DNA from: a bacterium
GTDB taxonomy: Bacteria; Eremiobacterota; Eremiobacteria; Baltobacterales; Baltobacteraceae
Assembly (NCBI GenBank): GCA_021781095.1
Contig: JAJXXM010000284.1
Coordinates: 1-9,548 of the forward strand
Direction: 5' to 3'
Length of the DNA: 9,548 nucleotides
Shown here: in pieces, positions 1 to 6,890 of the stretch
Numbering within the stretch: position 1 is the stretch's first letter
Layout of the letters: each line of letters begins with the position of its first letter
Translations under genes and position numbers: made by a program
Notes under the pieces: generated by a model
What the model was told of the DNA's origin: nothing
Databases searched by the model: none
The model's input: only the letters and a program-made list of their open reading frames with translations

Positions 1-11
1 GCAGGAGCGGG

Positions 12-128
12 GCCTCGATACGCCGCCTGCGGGCGGCTACTCGGCATGACACCGGGTGCGGCGCCTCGATACGCCGCCTGCGGGCGGCTACTCGGCGTGA
101 CACCGGGCCTACTCGGCGTGACACCGGG
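12..128. repeat. GC-rich palindromic tandem repeat, 51-bp period, two full copies plus a partial third
   Basis: Two 45-bp copies at 12-56 and 63-107 differ at one base (A46 against G97). A truncated third copy at 110-128 repeats the last 19 bases, and a further fragment, ggcgtgaca, follows at 131-139. Each full copy contains a perfect 6-bp hairpin, gccgcc-tgcg-ggcggc (22-37 and 73-88). The array lies just beyond the rsmG stop at 156. There is no T-run, so it is not an ordinary intrinsic terminator, although such stems could stabilise the 3' end of the operon mRNA. No convincing gene is visible in 1-155. It resembles REP-type intergenic elements; that class assignment is inference. Confidence 0.85.
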
Positions 129-155
129 GCGGCGTGACAGCGGCGCGGCAGGAGG

Positions 156-833
156 CTATCGGCAGAGCGGCTTCGTGCCCGGGATGCCCGTTCGGCGGGG
201 GAAGCGCTCGGGTGTTGGCCGGAGCTTGCGCAGCCGCACGATCCGGCGCTCGCCCTCGAGGCGAATCTCTGCGAGCGGTTCGGCCCCAAGCACGAGGGCG
301 GCGTCGGCGATCGCCGCCTCCTCGCCCTCCTCGGCGCGCCCGCGCGGCATCAGCGCAATGCCGCCGACGCGCAGGAAGGGAACGAGATACTCCGCGACCG
401 TCGTCGCCGAGGAGACCGCGCGCGCCACGGCCCGGTCGTATCGCTCGCGAAGGTTCGGATCCCGGCCAAAGACCTCGGCGCGCCCGCAATAGACGGTCGC
501 CTCCGCCCCGAACGCGGCGATCTGCTCGCGCAGAAAGCCGCATTTCTTCGCGTTGGCCTCGAGAAAATCGACCGTCGCGCCGGCGAGCAGCAGCGGAATC
601 CCCGGAAATCCGCCGCCGGAGCCGACATCGATCGTTCGCCCCTCCACCTCCGGCAGCAGGGTCAGCGCATCGAGAATATGCGGCGCGAGCGCCGCCGGCG
701 TCTTCGCGCCGGTAAGATTGAAGCGTCGATTCGCCTCCAGCAACGAGGCGCCGAACGCACTCATGCGTGCTCGGTAGGCCTCGTCGACGCCGGCCGCAGC
801 GAGCAAGCCGTCGAGCTCCTCGCGTTCGCTCAC
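156..833 (-). CDS. rsmG: 16S rRNA (guanine527-N7)-methyltransferase RsmG
   Basis: RsmG (GidB) uses S-adenosylmethionine to methylate N7 of G527 in the 530 loop of 16S rRNA; its loss typically gives low-level streptomycin resistance. The 225-aa product has the family's usual length. Visible motifs are NLT at residues 39-41, HILDALTL at 52-59, the SAM-binding glycine-rich loop DVGSGGGFPGIP at 69-80, and the basic C-terminal tail with TPERFPRRTGIPGTKPL. The start is GTG at 833, whose GTGA overlaps the mnmG stop by 4 bp. The upstream Shine-Dalgarno is weak (ggtgg), so translation is probably coupled to mnmG. It is the last gene of the leftward operon seen here. No truncation or missing motif. Confidence 0.96.
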   Translation of the reverse strand: MSEREELDGLLAAAGVDEAYRARMSAFGASLLEANRRFNLTGAKTPAALAPHILDALTLLPEVEGRTIDVGSGGGFPGIPLLLAGATVDFLEANAKKCGFLREQIAAFGAEATVYCGRAEVFGRDPNLRERYDRAVARAVSSATTVAEYLVPFLRVGGIALMPRGRAEEGEEAAIADAALVLGAEPLAEIRLEGERRIVRLRKLRPTPERFPRRTGIPGTKPLCR

Positions 834-2701
834 TGAGCCACCGCCAGCGAAGCGTGCTCGGAGCGCTGCAGATGCAGCGAGAGAATCGCGACGTCCGAGG
901 GCGCCACTCCGGGGATGCGTCCGGCCGCCCCCAGCGTCCGCGGCCGCTGCCGAGCGAGTTTCTCCCGAGCCTCGCTGGAGAGCGCACCGACCCGGTCGTA
1001 GGCGAAATCTACGGGTATGACGAGCCGCTCGCGCCGCGCGGCCTGGAGAATCGCCTGCTCCTCGCGCTTCACATAGCCTTCGAGCTTCACTTCAATCTCC
1101 AGGCGCTCGGCAATCTCCCCGGAGATTCCCTCGGGGAGCCAGGGCCGCAGATCCTCAACGCCCAGGTGCGGGCGCCGCAGCGCTTCGGCGAGCGTCGGCG
1201 GCCCCTGAAAACGCTCGCTCCCAATCTCGCGCGTCGGCAAACGCAGGCGCTCCGCCTCGCGTACCGCGCGATCGAGACGCTCGATCTCCTCGACGTAAAC
1301 CATCCATTGGTTGTCGTCGACAAGTCCAATCTCCCGTCCGCGAGGCGTGAGTCGGCGGTCGGCGTTATCGTGACGAAGCAGGACGCGGTGCTCGGCACGC
1401 GAGGTCAGCATCCGATAGGGCTCGTCGACGCCCTTGCCGACCAAATCGTCGACGAGCACCCCGATATAGCCCTCCGAGCGCGCGATCCGCAGCGGTTCGC
1501 GCCCTTGCGCCGCGAGCGCCGCATTCGCACCGGCGACGAGCCCCTGCGCCGCGGCCTCCTCGTAGCCCGAGGTCCCGTTGAGCTGGCCGCAGTGGTAGAG
1601 CCCGGCGATGCGCCGCGTCTGCAACGTATCGTCCAACTCCGTGGGCGCGACCATGTCGTACTCCACCGCATAGCCCGCGCGCAGCATCTCGCAGCGTTCC
1701 ATTCCCGGTAACGTCTGCAACATTGCCAGCTGCACCTCGGCAGGAAGCGAGGTGGAGAAACCGCCGACGTAGAGCGTCGGCTCCTCCCAACCTTCGGGCT
1801 CGATGAAGAGCTGGTGCGTCGGGTTGTGCGCGAATTTGATAACTTTGTCTTCGATCGAGGGACAATAGCGCGGCCCGATGCCGCGAATGAGATCGAGCCC
1901 GTAGAGCGGCGAACGATGCAGATTCTCGCGCACGAGCGCGTGCGTTCGCTCGTTGGTGTCGATGAGATAACACGGCAGTTGCTCGCCGACGAAACGCGCT
2001 TCGCTCCGTCGCGAAAACAACAACGGCGTCGCACTCGGTTCTTGCACGCGCATCGCCGTATAATCGACGCTCGTGCGATCGACGCGCGGCGGCGTTCCCG
2101 TCTTGAGGCGCTGCATGGAGAATCCGCGTTCGCGCAGCGCGTGCGAGAGCCCGATCGCCGGCGCTTCGGCGTGCCGTCCGCCCGGTTCCACCTCTTCGCC
2201 ACGGAACAATTTTCCGCCTAAAAACGTCCCGGTCGCCAACACCACGCGACGCGCGTACAACGATCGGCCGTCGGCGCAACGAACGCCGCGCACCTCACCC
2301 GCCGAAACGATGAGCCCTTCCACCATCGCCGCTTCGATGCGTAATTCCGGCAAGGATCGCAACAAGCGCAGCGCCATGCGATTGTACGATGGTTTATCCA
2401 TCAGTTGCCGCAGCGCGCGCACCGCGGGGCCTTTGCTTTCGTTGAGAAAGCGCGCGTGGACGCTGCACGAATCGGCGAGTACGCCCATCGCTCCGCCGAG
2501 CGCGTCGATCTCGCGCACCAGTTGCCCCTTCGCGCTCCCGCCGATCGAAGGATTGCAGGGCAACGTGCAGATGCGCGCCGGATCGCCGGTGAGCAACAAC
2601 GTGGAGACGCCCATCTTCGCCGCAGCGTGCGCCGCTTCGACGCCGGCGTGCCCGCCGCCGACCACGATCACCGCCGCATCGTCGGCACGCATCGTTTCCA
2701 T
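830..2701 (-). CDS. mnmG: tRNA uridine-5-carboxymethylaminomethyl(34) synthesis enzyme MnmG (GidA)
   Basis: MnmG is the FAD/NADH-dependent partner of MnmE. Together they install the aminomethyl or carboxymethylaminomethyl group on C5 of U34 in tRNAs reading split codon boxes. The 623-aa product is full length. The FAD-binding GGGHAG is at residues 15-20. The two conserved cysteines are present: Cys49 in CNPSIGG and Cys280 in GPRYCPSIEDK. Further conserved blocks are LKTGTPPR (199-206), GTSGYEEAAAQGL and PYRMLTSRAEHR. ATG at 2701 is chosen because a gggaag ribosome site lies 5 nt upstream; an ATG three codons later (2692) is less well placed. The start is 2 nt after the mnmE stop, so the partners are co-translated. 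The reading frame stays open upstream across mnmE, but that extension is a shadow without MnmG homology. Confidence 0.97.
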   Translation of the reverse strand: METMRADDAAVIVVGGGHAGVEAAHAAAKMGVSTLLLTGDPARICTLPCNPSIGGSAKGQLVREIDALGGAMGVLADSCSVHARFLNESKGPAVRALRQLMDKPSYNRMALRLLRSLPELRIEAAMVEGLIVSAGEVRGVRCADGRSLYARRVVLATGTFLGGKLFRGEEVEPGGRHAEAPAIGLSHALRERGFSMQRLKTGTPPRVDRTSVDYTAMRVQEPSATPLLFSRRSEARFVGEQLPCYLIDTNERTHALVRENLHRSPLYGLDLIRGIGPRYCPSIEDKVIKFAHNPTHQLFIEPEGWEEPTLYVGGFSTSLPAEVQLAMLQTLPGMERCEMLRAGYAVEYDMVAPTELDDTLQTRRIAGLYHCGQLNGTSGYEEAAAQGLVAGANAALAAQGREPLRIARSEGYIGVLVDDLVGKGVDEPYRMLTSRAEHRVLLRHDNADRRLTPRGREIGLVDDNQWMVYVEEIERLDRAVREAERLRLPTREIGSERFQGPPTLAEALRRPHLGVEDLRPWLPEGISGEIAERLEIEVKLEGYVKREEQAILQAARRERLVIPVDFAYDRVGALSSEAREKLARQRPRTLGAAGRIPGVAPSDVAILSLHLQRSEHASLAVAQ

Positions 2702-2703
2702 CG

Positions 2704-4437
2704 CTACTTCCCGATACAGAAGCGCGCGAAGATGCCGTCGAGCATCTCCTCGCTCGCCGTCGCCAGCGAAAGATGGGCGAGTGCGGCATCGACCAATCGC
2801 AGGTCGTTGCCGACGAGATCGAGCGCTTCGTCCGCCGCAAGCGCGGCGCGCGCCGAACGGAGCGCCTCCAGCGCACGCGCGACCGCATCGAATTGTTCGC
2901 CGAACGCGAGGTGCGCGCGCTCGAGATCGGGTTGCGTTCCGCCCCAACCCGCCCGCGCGATCGCCGCTCGCAGTTCTTGCAAACTCTGCGGCCAGCGAAC
3001 GCTGCCGCAGAGCGAGATTCCCGATACCTCGCGCCGCGCCGACGTGCCGAGATCGGCTTTGTTGAAGAACACGATCCGCGTTCGCCCCTCGCTGCGCGCG
3101 AGCAACTCCTCGGCATGCGCCGAGAGCGGAACCGAGGCATCGAAGACCAGCACGAGCACGCGCGCGCTTTCGAAGGCGCGCAGCGAACGTTCGATCCCCA
3201 TCGCTTCGAGGGGATCGGCGTGTGCCCGAATACCCGCGGTGTCGATCGCGCGTACGGCGACGCCGTCGATAACGAAGCGCTCCTCGATACTGTCGCGCGT
3301 CGTTCCGGGAATGTTCGAAACGATCGCCCGCTCTTCGCCGAGCAACGCATTGAGCAACGACGATTTTCCGGCGTTCGGCGGCCCGACGATCGCCAGGCTC
3401 ACGCCCTCGCGCAGCAGACGCCCGGCCTCGCCGTCGCGTTGCAAACGCGTCAACGCGTCTTCGAGCTCGCTCAACAACGCGGCGAGCGGGGCGCGCGGCG
3501 GCTCCTCGACTTCGTCGGGAAAATCGATCGCTGCGGCGAGCCGTTCGAGCGGTTCGCGCAGCGCGGCGCGCAGCTCGGCGACGCGGGCGCCCAGCGCACC
3601 GCCGAGATTTGCGAGCGCCGCACGCGCCGCCGAAGCGGTCTCTGCAGCGATGAGATCGCCGACCGCGCCGACACCGTCGAGATCGAGCTTTCCGGCGAGA
3701 AAGGCGCGGCGCGTAAACTCGCCGGGCCCGGCTTGGCGCGCTCCGCACGCAATCGCCGCACGCACCACTTCGCGCGCGAGCACCGGAGCACCGTGCACGT
3801 GCAGCTCGACGACATCCTCTCCGGTCGCCGAATGCGGCGCGGGAAAATAGAGTGCGAGCGCGTCGTCGAGCGGGCGCCCCACCTCGTCGACGAGCGCGAC
3901 GCGCGTCGCCTGGCGCGGCGGGAGCGCGGCGGCTCCGGTGAGCCGAAGTGCGATCGTGCGCGCGCGCGAACCGCTGAGCCGAACCACGGCGATCGCACCC
4001 TGCCCCGGCGGCGTCGCAACTGCGACGATCGTGGGATCCGCCGCATCGTCGTTCGCGGCGAGCGGCGTATCGTCGATGAGTTCGACGCGGTTGCCGAATG
4101 GGTCGGCGACGTAGCCGTGCGCCCGCCCCTCGAAGGGGAGATCGTCGGGGATCGCGTTCACCCCCGCGGCGGCGAGCCGTGCGAGCACGCCGTCGTAGTC
4201 GGCGCACGCCAAAGCGACGTGCGCTTTTCGGGCGGGGCGGAAATCCGGGTCGACGCCGAGATGGAGGGCGATCGAGGCGCTGCGGAACCAGAGCCCGCCG
4301 CGCGCGGCGAGCTCCGCGGGTTTGGGGAGCTCGCGTAAGCCGAGCAGCGTGCCGTAAAATGCTCGCGCCGCGCCCTCCCCACCGGCGGGGATGGCGATTT
4401 GCAGATGGTCGATTCGCGTCGTTGCGTAGCGCTTCAT
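2704..4437 (-). CDS. mnmE: VOC (glyoxalase-fold) domain fused to tRNA modification GTPase MnmE
   Basis: The 577-aa protein has two parts. Residues 1 to about 125 form a VOC/glyoxalase-like domain of paired beta-alpha-beta-beta-beta units; likely metal ligands are His11 (DHLQIAIP), His59 (IALHLG), His73 (KAHVALAC) and Glu119 (NRVELID). After a short acidic linker, residues 134-577 are a complete MnmE: TIVAVATPPGQG (136-147), P-loop GPPNAGKSS (352-360), GTTRD (378-382), DTAG (399-402), NKAD (459-462) and the terminal FCIGK whose Cys is conserved. MnmE binds methylenetetrahydrofolate and, with MnmG, modifies tRNA U34. No ATG, GTG or TTG lies in frame at the domain junction; the first is GTG at 3987 (residue 151), inside the conserved N-terminal fold. 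ATG 4437 is chosen for its GGAGAAG site 9 nt upstream; a TTG at 4455 lacks one. The role of the VOC part is unknown. Confidence 0.93.
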   Translation of the reverse strand: MKRYATTRIDHLQIAIPAGGEGAARAFYGTLLGLRELPKPAELAARGGLWFRSASIALHLGVDPDFRPARKAHVALACADYDGVLARLAAAGVNAIPDDLPFEGRAHGYVADPFGNRVELIDDTPLAANDDAADPTIVAVATPPGQGAIAVVRLSGSRARTIALRLTGAAALPPRQATRVALVDEVGRPLDDALALYFPAPHSATGEDVVELHVHGAPVLAREVVRAAIACGARQAGPGEFTRRAFLAGKLDLDGVGAVGDLIAAETASAARAALANLGGALGARVAELRAALREPLERLAAAIDFPDEVEEPPRAPLAALLSELEDALTRLQRDGEAGRLLREGVSLAIVGPPNAGKSSLLNALLGEERAIVSNIPGTTRDSIEERFVIDGVAVRAIDTAGIRAHADPLEAMGIERSLRAFESARVLVLVFDASVPLSAHAEELLARSEGRTRIVFFNKADLGTSARREVSGISLCGSVRWPQSLQELRAAIARAGWGGTQPDLERAHLAFGEQFDAVARALEALRSARAALAADEALDLVGNDLRLVDAALAHLSLATASEEMLDGIFARFCIGK

Positions 4438-4465
4438 GGCAGCGTGCTTCTCCAACGAAGCGCTA
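4427..4465 (-). promoter_or_regulatory. Inverted repeat enclosing the ribosome site and start of VOC-mnmE
   Basis: TAGCGCTTC (4427-4435) and GAAGCGCTA (4457-4465) form a perfect 9-bp inverted repeat with a 21-nt loop. In the minus-strand mRNA the loop carries the GGAGAAG ribosome site (4448-4454). The stem can extend by one G-U and one U-A pair to take in the whole ATG start codon (4435-4437). One mismatch further out, two more G-C pairs are possible. It sits in the 36-nt gap between khpB and VOC-mnmE, the largest gap between coding genes of the operon. A role in translational control, or as a protein-binding palindrome, is inferred. Confidence 0.5.
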
Positions 4466-4473
4466 TGCAGAGA

Positions 4474-5088
4474 TCAGGCCGGGAAAACGACGACGCAGCG
4501 CTCGGGCTCCGCGCCTTCAGATTCGGTGCGAATGCGCGCGTCTTCGGAGATCGTCATATGCACGATCTTCCGCTCCGAGGGGAGCATCGGCTCGAGTTTG
4601 CTCGGTTTTCCGCTCCGGACGACTTCCTCGACGGCATCGAGTGCGATCTCTTTCAAACGCTCGGCGCGACGGGCGCGATATCCCTCGGCGTCGATCGTGA
4701 AATACCGGCGGTTGCCGCGGTTCCCCGCGTTGATGATATTGTTGAACACGAGATTGATCGCTTCGAGCGTGTTGCCGTGGCGACCGATCAGCATCGCGAG
4801 GTCGGGACCGTTGACTTCGAAATACTCGCCTTCCTGACGCGGAATGTACGAAATATCCGACGCACCGACGCCCATCTTCGAGAGCATCTCGGTGAGGAGG
4901 GCGTGCGCCGGCTTCGCGTCCTCGGGAACGGGCTGCGCCTTTCCCGATGGGCCGTTGGAACGCGGGCGTCCGCCGCCGCGAAACGGTCTGCGGCCGCCAC
5001 GGCCACCGCCGCCGCCGCTTCCGGGAATCGCACGGTCGCGAATGTGCGCCGGCTGTTCTTCAAACTCGTAATCGTCTTCGTAGAGCAT
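4474..5088 (-). CDS. khpB: RNA-binding protein KhpB/Jag (KH and R3H domains) with Gly/Arg-rich N-terminal region
   Basis: KhpB (Jag, EloR, SpoIIIJ-associated protein) is a cytoplasmic RNA-binding protein, usually partnered with KhpA, linked in Firmicutes to cell elongation and division. The 204-aa product starts with an acidic stretch (residues 1-12) and a low-complexity Gly/Arg segment (about 23-46, with RGG and FRGGG motifs). A KH-like domain follows at about 60-125, with its loop in IGRHGNTLEAIN (101-112). An R3H domain covers about 138-204, with the defining Arg173...His177 in SERKIVH and TESEG at 188-192. The globular Jag-N domain found in Firmicutes is not evident. ATG 5088 overlaps the yidC stop by one base (TAATG), so coupling is likely. 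The yidC-jag pairing is the conserved arrangement. Confidence 0.93.
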   Translation of the reverse strand: MLYEDDYEFEEQPAHIRDRAIPGSGGGGGRGGRRPFRGGGRPRSNGPSGKAQPVPEDAKPAHALLTEMLSKMGVGASDISYIPRQEGEYFEVNGPDLAMLIGRHGNTLEAINLVFNNIINAGNRGNRRYFTIDAEGYRARRAERLKEIALDAVEEVVRSGKPSKLEPMLPSERKIVHMTISEDARIRTESEGAEPERCVVVFPA

Positions 5089-5948
5089 TATGGCTTCGCG
5101 CCTTTCTTTTTAACCGAGCCGTTGTTGGGCGCGGGCGACGAACCCGCGCCTTTTTTCTTCGAGGTCTTTGCGACCCGTTCGTCGATCTCGCGCACTGCGG
5201 CGGCGACGCTATCGTCGGAGGTAATCGCGCGGTCGCTATCGATCGCGCCGAGCGGTTCGTGGTACTGTCGCAACATATAAAATTGCTGCGCCATCGTCAG
5301 CACGTTATACGAAAGCCAATAGAGCACCATCGCCGACGGCCACTGCGCGCGGAATCCGAAGAAACCGATCATCAGCGGCGAGATGATCTGCATGATCTTG
5401 TTGGTGTTCGCCTGCTGCGGATCGGTCGCGGGCATCGTCGTGAACCGCAAACTCACGTACTGCGAGATCATGTAGAGCACGATCAGCAATAGGTCGGGCT
5501 GCGCGAGGCTCTGCGCGAAGATCTTCGGGAAGTGCTCCGAGAGTGCGGTGCCGATCCACCAGAATTTCGTTTGCGCGTAGAGATCGCGATGCAAGATGAC
5601 GACCCAGAAAACGCTGAAGAGAATCGGCAACTGCACGAGCATCGGCAGGCAGCCGGCGAGCGGGTTGACGTTGTGCTCCTTGTAGAGCTTCATCGTCTCT
5701 TCTTGCAGTTTTTTGGAATCGTCTTTATAGCGCGCCTGAAGCTTCTTCATCTCGGGTGCGACTTTTTGCATCGAGATCATCGCTTTGAACTGCGCGACGT
5801 TGAGTTTCCAGAAAACCAGGCGAATGAGCAGGGCGAGAACGACCAAGCTCACGCCGAGGTTGTGCGTGTAGCGGTCGATCCCGAGAACCAACCACGAAAG
5901 CGAATTCACGATCGGGTCGAGTATCGAGGCGGCGAAGATTGGCGTCAC
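5088..5948 (-). CDS. yidC: Membrane protein insertase YidC/SpoIIIJ, short Gram-positive-type form
   Basis: YidC inserts proteins into the cytoplasmic membrane, alone or with SecYEG. The 286-aa form has a first hydrophobic segment near residues 9-24, then the core: [15 protein letters not shown] (33-47) with the conserved groove arginine Arg43, a cytoplasmic charged hairpin ([16 protein letters not shown] and following), [23 protein letters not shown], and three later hydrophobic segments. It ends in a lysine-rich tail (SKKKG...VKKKGAKP) of the kind that contacts ribosomes in some YidC proteins. There is no large periplasmic domain and no lipobox. GTG 5948 is chosen: it overlaps the yidD stop as GTGA and has AAAGGA (5954-5959) 5 nt upstream. 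An ATG at 6113 would add about 55 residues lying entirely over yidD and unlike YidC, so it is rejected. Confidence 0.96.
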   Translation of the reverse strand: MTPIFAASILDPIVNSLSWLVLGIDRYTHNLGVSLVVLALLIRLVFWKLNVAQFKAMISMQKVAPEMKKLQARYKDDSKKLQEETMKLYKEHNVNPLAGCLPMLVQLPILFSVFWVVILHRDLYAQTKFWWIGTALSEHFPKIFAQSLAQPDLLLIVLYMISQYVSLRFTTMPATDPQQANTNKIMQIISPLMIGFFGFRAQWPSAMVLYWLSYNVLTMAQQFYMLRQYHEPLGAIDSDRAITSDDSVAAAVREIDERVAKTSKKKGAGSSPAPNNGSVKKKGAKP

Positions 5949-6190
5949 CGGGGTCCTTTCAACGAAATGCTCGGAGGAACGGGATCGTACCCCGAGGCGT
6001 GCCACGGATGGCAACGCAAAAGCCGGAGCGCCGCGAGCCGGGCTCCACGCATCACGCCGAAGCGAGCGATCGCTTCGCTTGCATACTCCGAACAGCTCGG
6101 CATGTAGCGGCAAGCGGGCGGGAAGAGGGGGGAGAGCAGGCGCCGATAGAGCGCGATCGCGGCGAGCGCGATCCGTTGCGCCCCGCTCAT
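5945..6190 (-). CDS. yidD: Membrane protein insertion efficiency factor YidD
   Basis: YidD is a small membrane-associated protein that assists YidC/Sec-dependent insertion. The 81-aa product carries the family pattern: an N-terminal amphipathic stretch ([15 protein letters not shown]), the cysteine-containing core [18 protein letters not shown], then [16 protein letters not shown]. All three family cysteines are present. ATG 6190 overlaps the rnpA stop (ATGA), with GAGG (6198-6201) 7 nt upstream; its own stop overlaps the yidC GTG. Length and position between rnpA and yidC are the usual ones. Confidence 0.96.
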   Translation of the reverse strand: MSGAQRIALAAIALYRRLLSPLFPPACRYMPSCSEYASEAIARFGVMRGARLAALRLLRCHPWHASGYDPVPPSISLKGPR

Positions 6191-6510
6191 ACGATCGCCT
6201 CGAAGAGGGCGCGTTCGAGCTGCGCGTAGCTCATGGTCGCGCTCGCCGGCTTGGCGACGACGAGCAGGCGCCCGGGCGCGGGGGCGGCGAGGCGGGCCTG
6301 GACGGCGGCCCCGATCCGGCGCTTAATAAGGTTGCGAATCACCGCCCCCCCGACGCTGCCGGAGACCGAGATGCCGACCAACGGGGCAGCGCCGTCGCGC
6401 CCGCGATCGGAGAAAAGCGAAAAAGCCGACGTTTCGACGCGTCGGCCGCTGCGGCGTAAACGATGGAAATCGGCTCGCCGCTTCAGGGTCTCGTAGCGGC
6501 GCATCGGCAC
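6187..6510 (-). CDS. rnpA: Ribonuclease P protein component RnpA
   Basis: RnpA is the small basic protein subunit of RNase P; it helps the catalytic RNA bind and cleave the 5' leader of pre-tRNAs. The 107-aa product has the usual length. It shows the N-terminal [15 protein letters not shown] region, a central beta segment ([11 protein letters not shown]) and the RNR-type motif [15 protein letters not shown] 6510 is taken as the start because an AGAGAG sequence lies 6 nt upstream; ATG 6504, two codons later, is a possible alternative with poorer spacing. It follows rpmH by 17 nt in the conserved rpmH-rnpA pair and overlaps yidD by 4 bp. Confidence 0.95.
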   Translation of the reverse strand: MPMRRYETLKRRADFHRLRRSGRRVETSAFSLFSDRGRDGAAPLVGISVSGSVGGAVIRNLIKRRIGAAVQARLAAPAPGRLLVVAKPASATMSYAQLERALFEAIV

Positions 6511-6527
6511 GGGGTGCTCTCTACCGC

Positions 6528-6662
6528 CTAGACGCTGAGGCGGTGACGCCCCTTCTTGCGCCGACGTGCGAGCACGTTGCGGCCATTCTTCGTGCGCATG
6601 CGCTCGAGGAATCCGTGGACGCGCTTACGGCGCCGATTGTGCGGCTGGTACGTCCGCTTCAT
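6528..6662 (-). CDS. rpmH: 50S ribosomal protein L34
   Basis: L34 is the smallest large-subunit protein and binds 23S rRNA. Translating the minus strand gives a 44-aa, very basic protein with the near-invariant start [18 protein letters not shown]. It continues with [22 protein letters not shown] and ends in SV. Length and composition are typical. The ribosome site AGGAG (6673-6677) is 10 nt upstream of ATG 6662, slightly long. It is the first gene after the promoter at 6724-6753 and, as usual, leads the rpmH-rnpA-yidD-yidC operon beside oriC. Confidence 0.98.
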   Translation of the reverse strand: MKRTYQPHNRRRKRVHGFLERMRTKNGRNVLARRRKKGRHRLSV

Positions 6663-6695
6663 GATGATGTAGCTCCTAGGTGGACATTGAAAAGA

Positions 6696-6709
6696 CCGCC
6701 GATTGGCGG
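6696..6709 (-). promoter_or_regulatory. Small GC hairpin in the rpmH leader (possible attenuator)
   Basis: In the minus-strand transcript, CCGCC-AATC-GGCGG forms a 5-bp stem with a 4-nt loop, followed by TCTTTTC. It lies between the likely transcription start (about 6717) and the rpmH ribosome site. It resembles a weak intrinsic terminator, so attenuation of the operon is conceivable; a simple leader stem is equally possible. Confidence 0.35.
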
Positions 6710-6723
6710 CAGACGGCTTAGGG

Positions 6724-6753
6724 AGTATAGGCAGGGTCAGGCCCGCCCGTCAA
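6724..6753 (-). promoter_or_regulatory. Sigma70-type promoter for the rpmH operon
   Basis: On the minus strand, TTGACG (-35, 6748-6753) and TATACT (-10, 6724-6729) each match the consensus at five of six positions and are separated by 18 nt. Transcription would start near 6717, giving a leader of about 55 nt before rpmH. A degenerate DnaA box, CTCTCCACA (6763-6771), lies 9 bp upstream of the -35 and could allow origin-linked control; that is inference. Confidence 0.8.
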
Positions 6754-6890
6754 GCGGGGGCGCTCTCCACACCTGTTGAGAAAGCTGTGTATAGGGGGTG
6801 CGTTTTTGGCGGCCGAATGCGCCTTTTCGCCTGCTACGACGGGCTTTTCGCCGCGATCTCCGGCCGAGCCCTCCAGCCGGCAAAGGTCGT

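Noticed and set aside
46..492. Plus-strand open frame of 148 codons over the repeats and the rsmG 3' end
   Set aside because: Antisense to intact rsmG, Arg/Ser-rich composition typical of a high-GC shadow, begins inside a repeat unit and has no ribosome site.
109..987. Minus-strand open frame of 292 codons overlapping rsmG and the end of mnmG in another frame
   Set aside because: Arg-rich low-information protein with no recognisable motif; both overlapped genes are intact and conserved.
2702..4207. Upstream extension of the mnmG frame by about 500 codons
   Set aside because: It covers mnmE out of frame and reads as Arg/Ala-rich noise; the conserved MnmG N-terminus and a ribosome site place the start at 2701.
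2405..4338. Long plus-strand open frames (481 and 521 codons) opposite mnmE and mnmG
   Set aside because: Open antisense frames are expected at this GC content; no domain, no ribosome site, and they run against well-conserved genes.
4399..5280. Plus-strand open frame of 293 codons opposite khpB and yidC
   Set aside because: Antisense shadow of two recognisable genes, no motif of its own.
5949..6113. N-terminal extension of yidC to ATG 6113
   Set aside because: The extra 55 residues lie wholly within yidD, look unlike a signal or membrane segment, and GTG 5948 has both a good ribosome site and the GTGA overlap.
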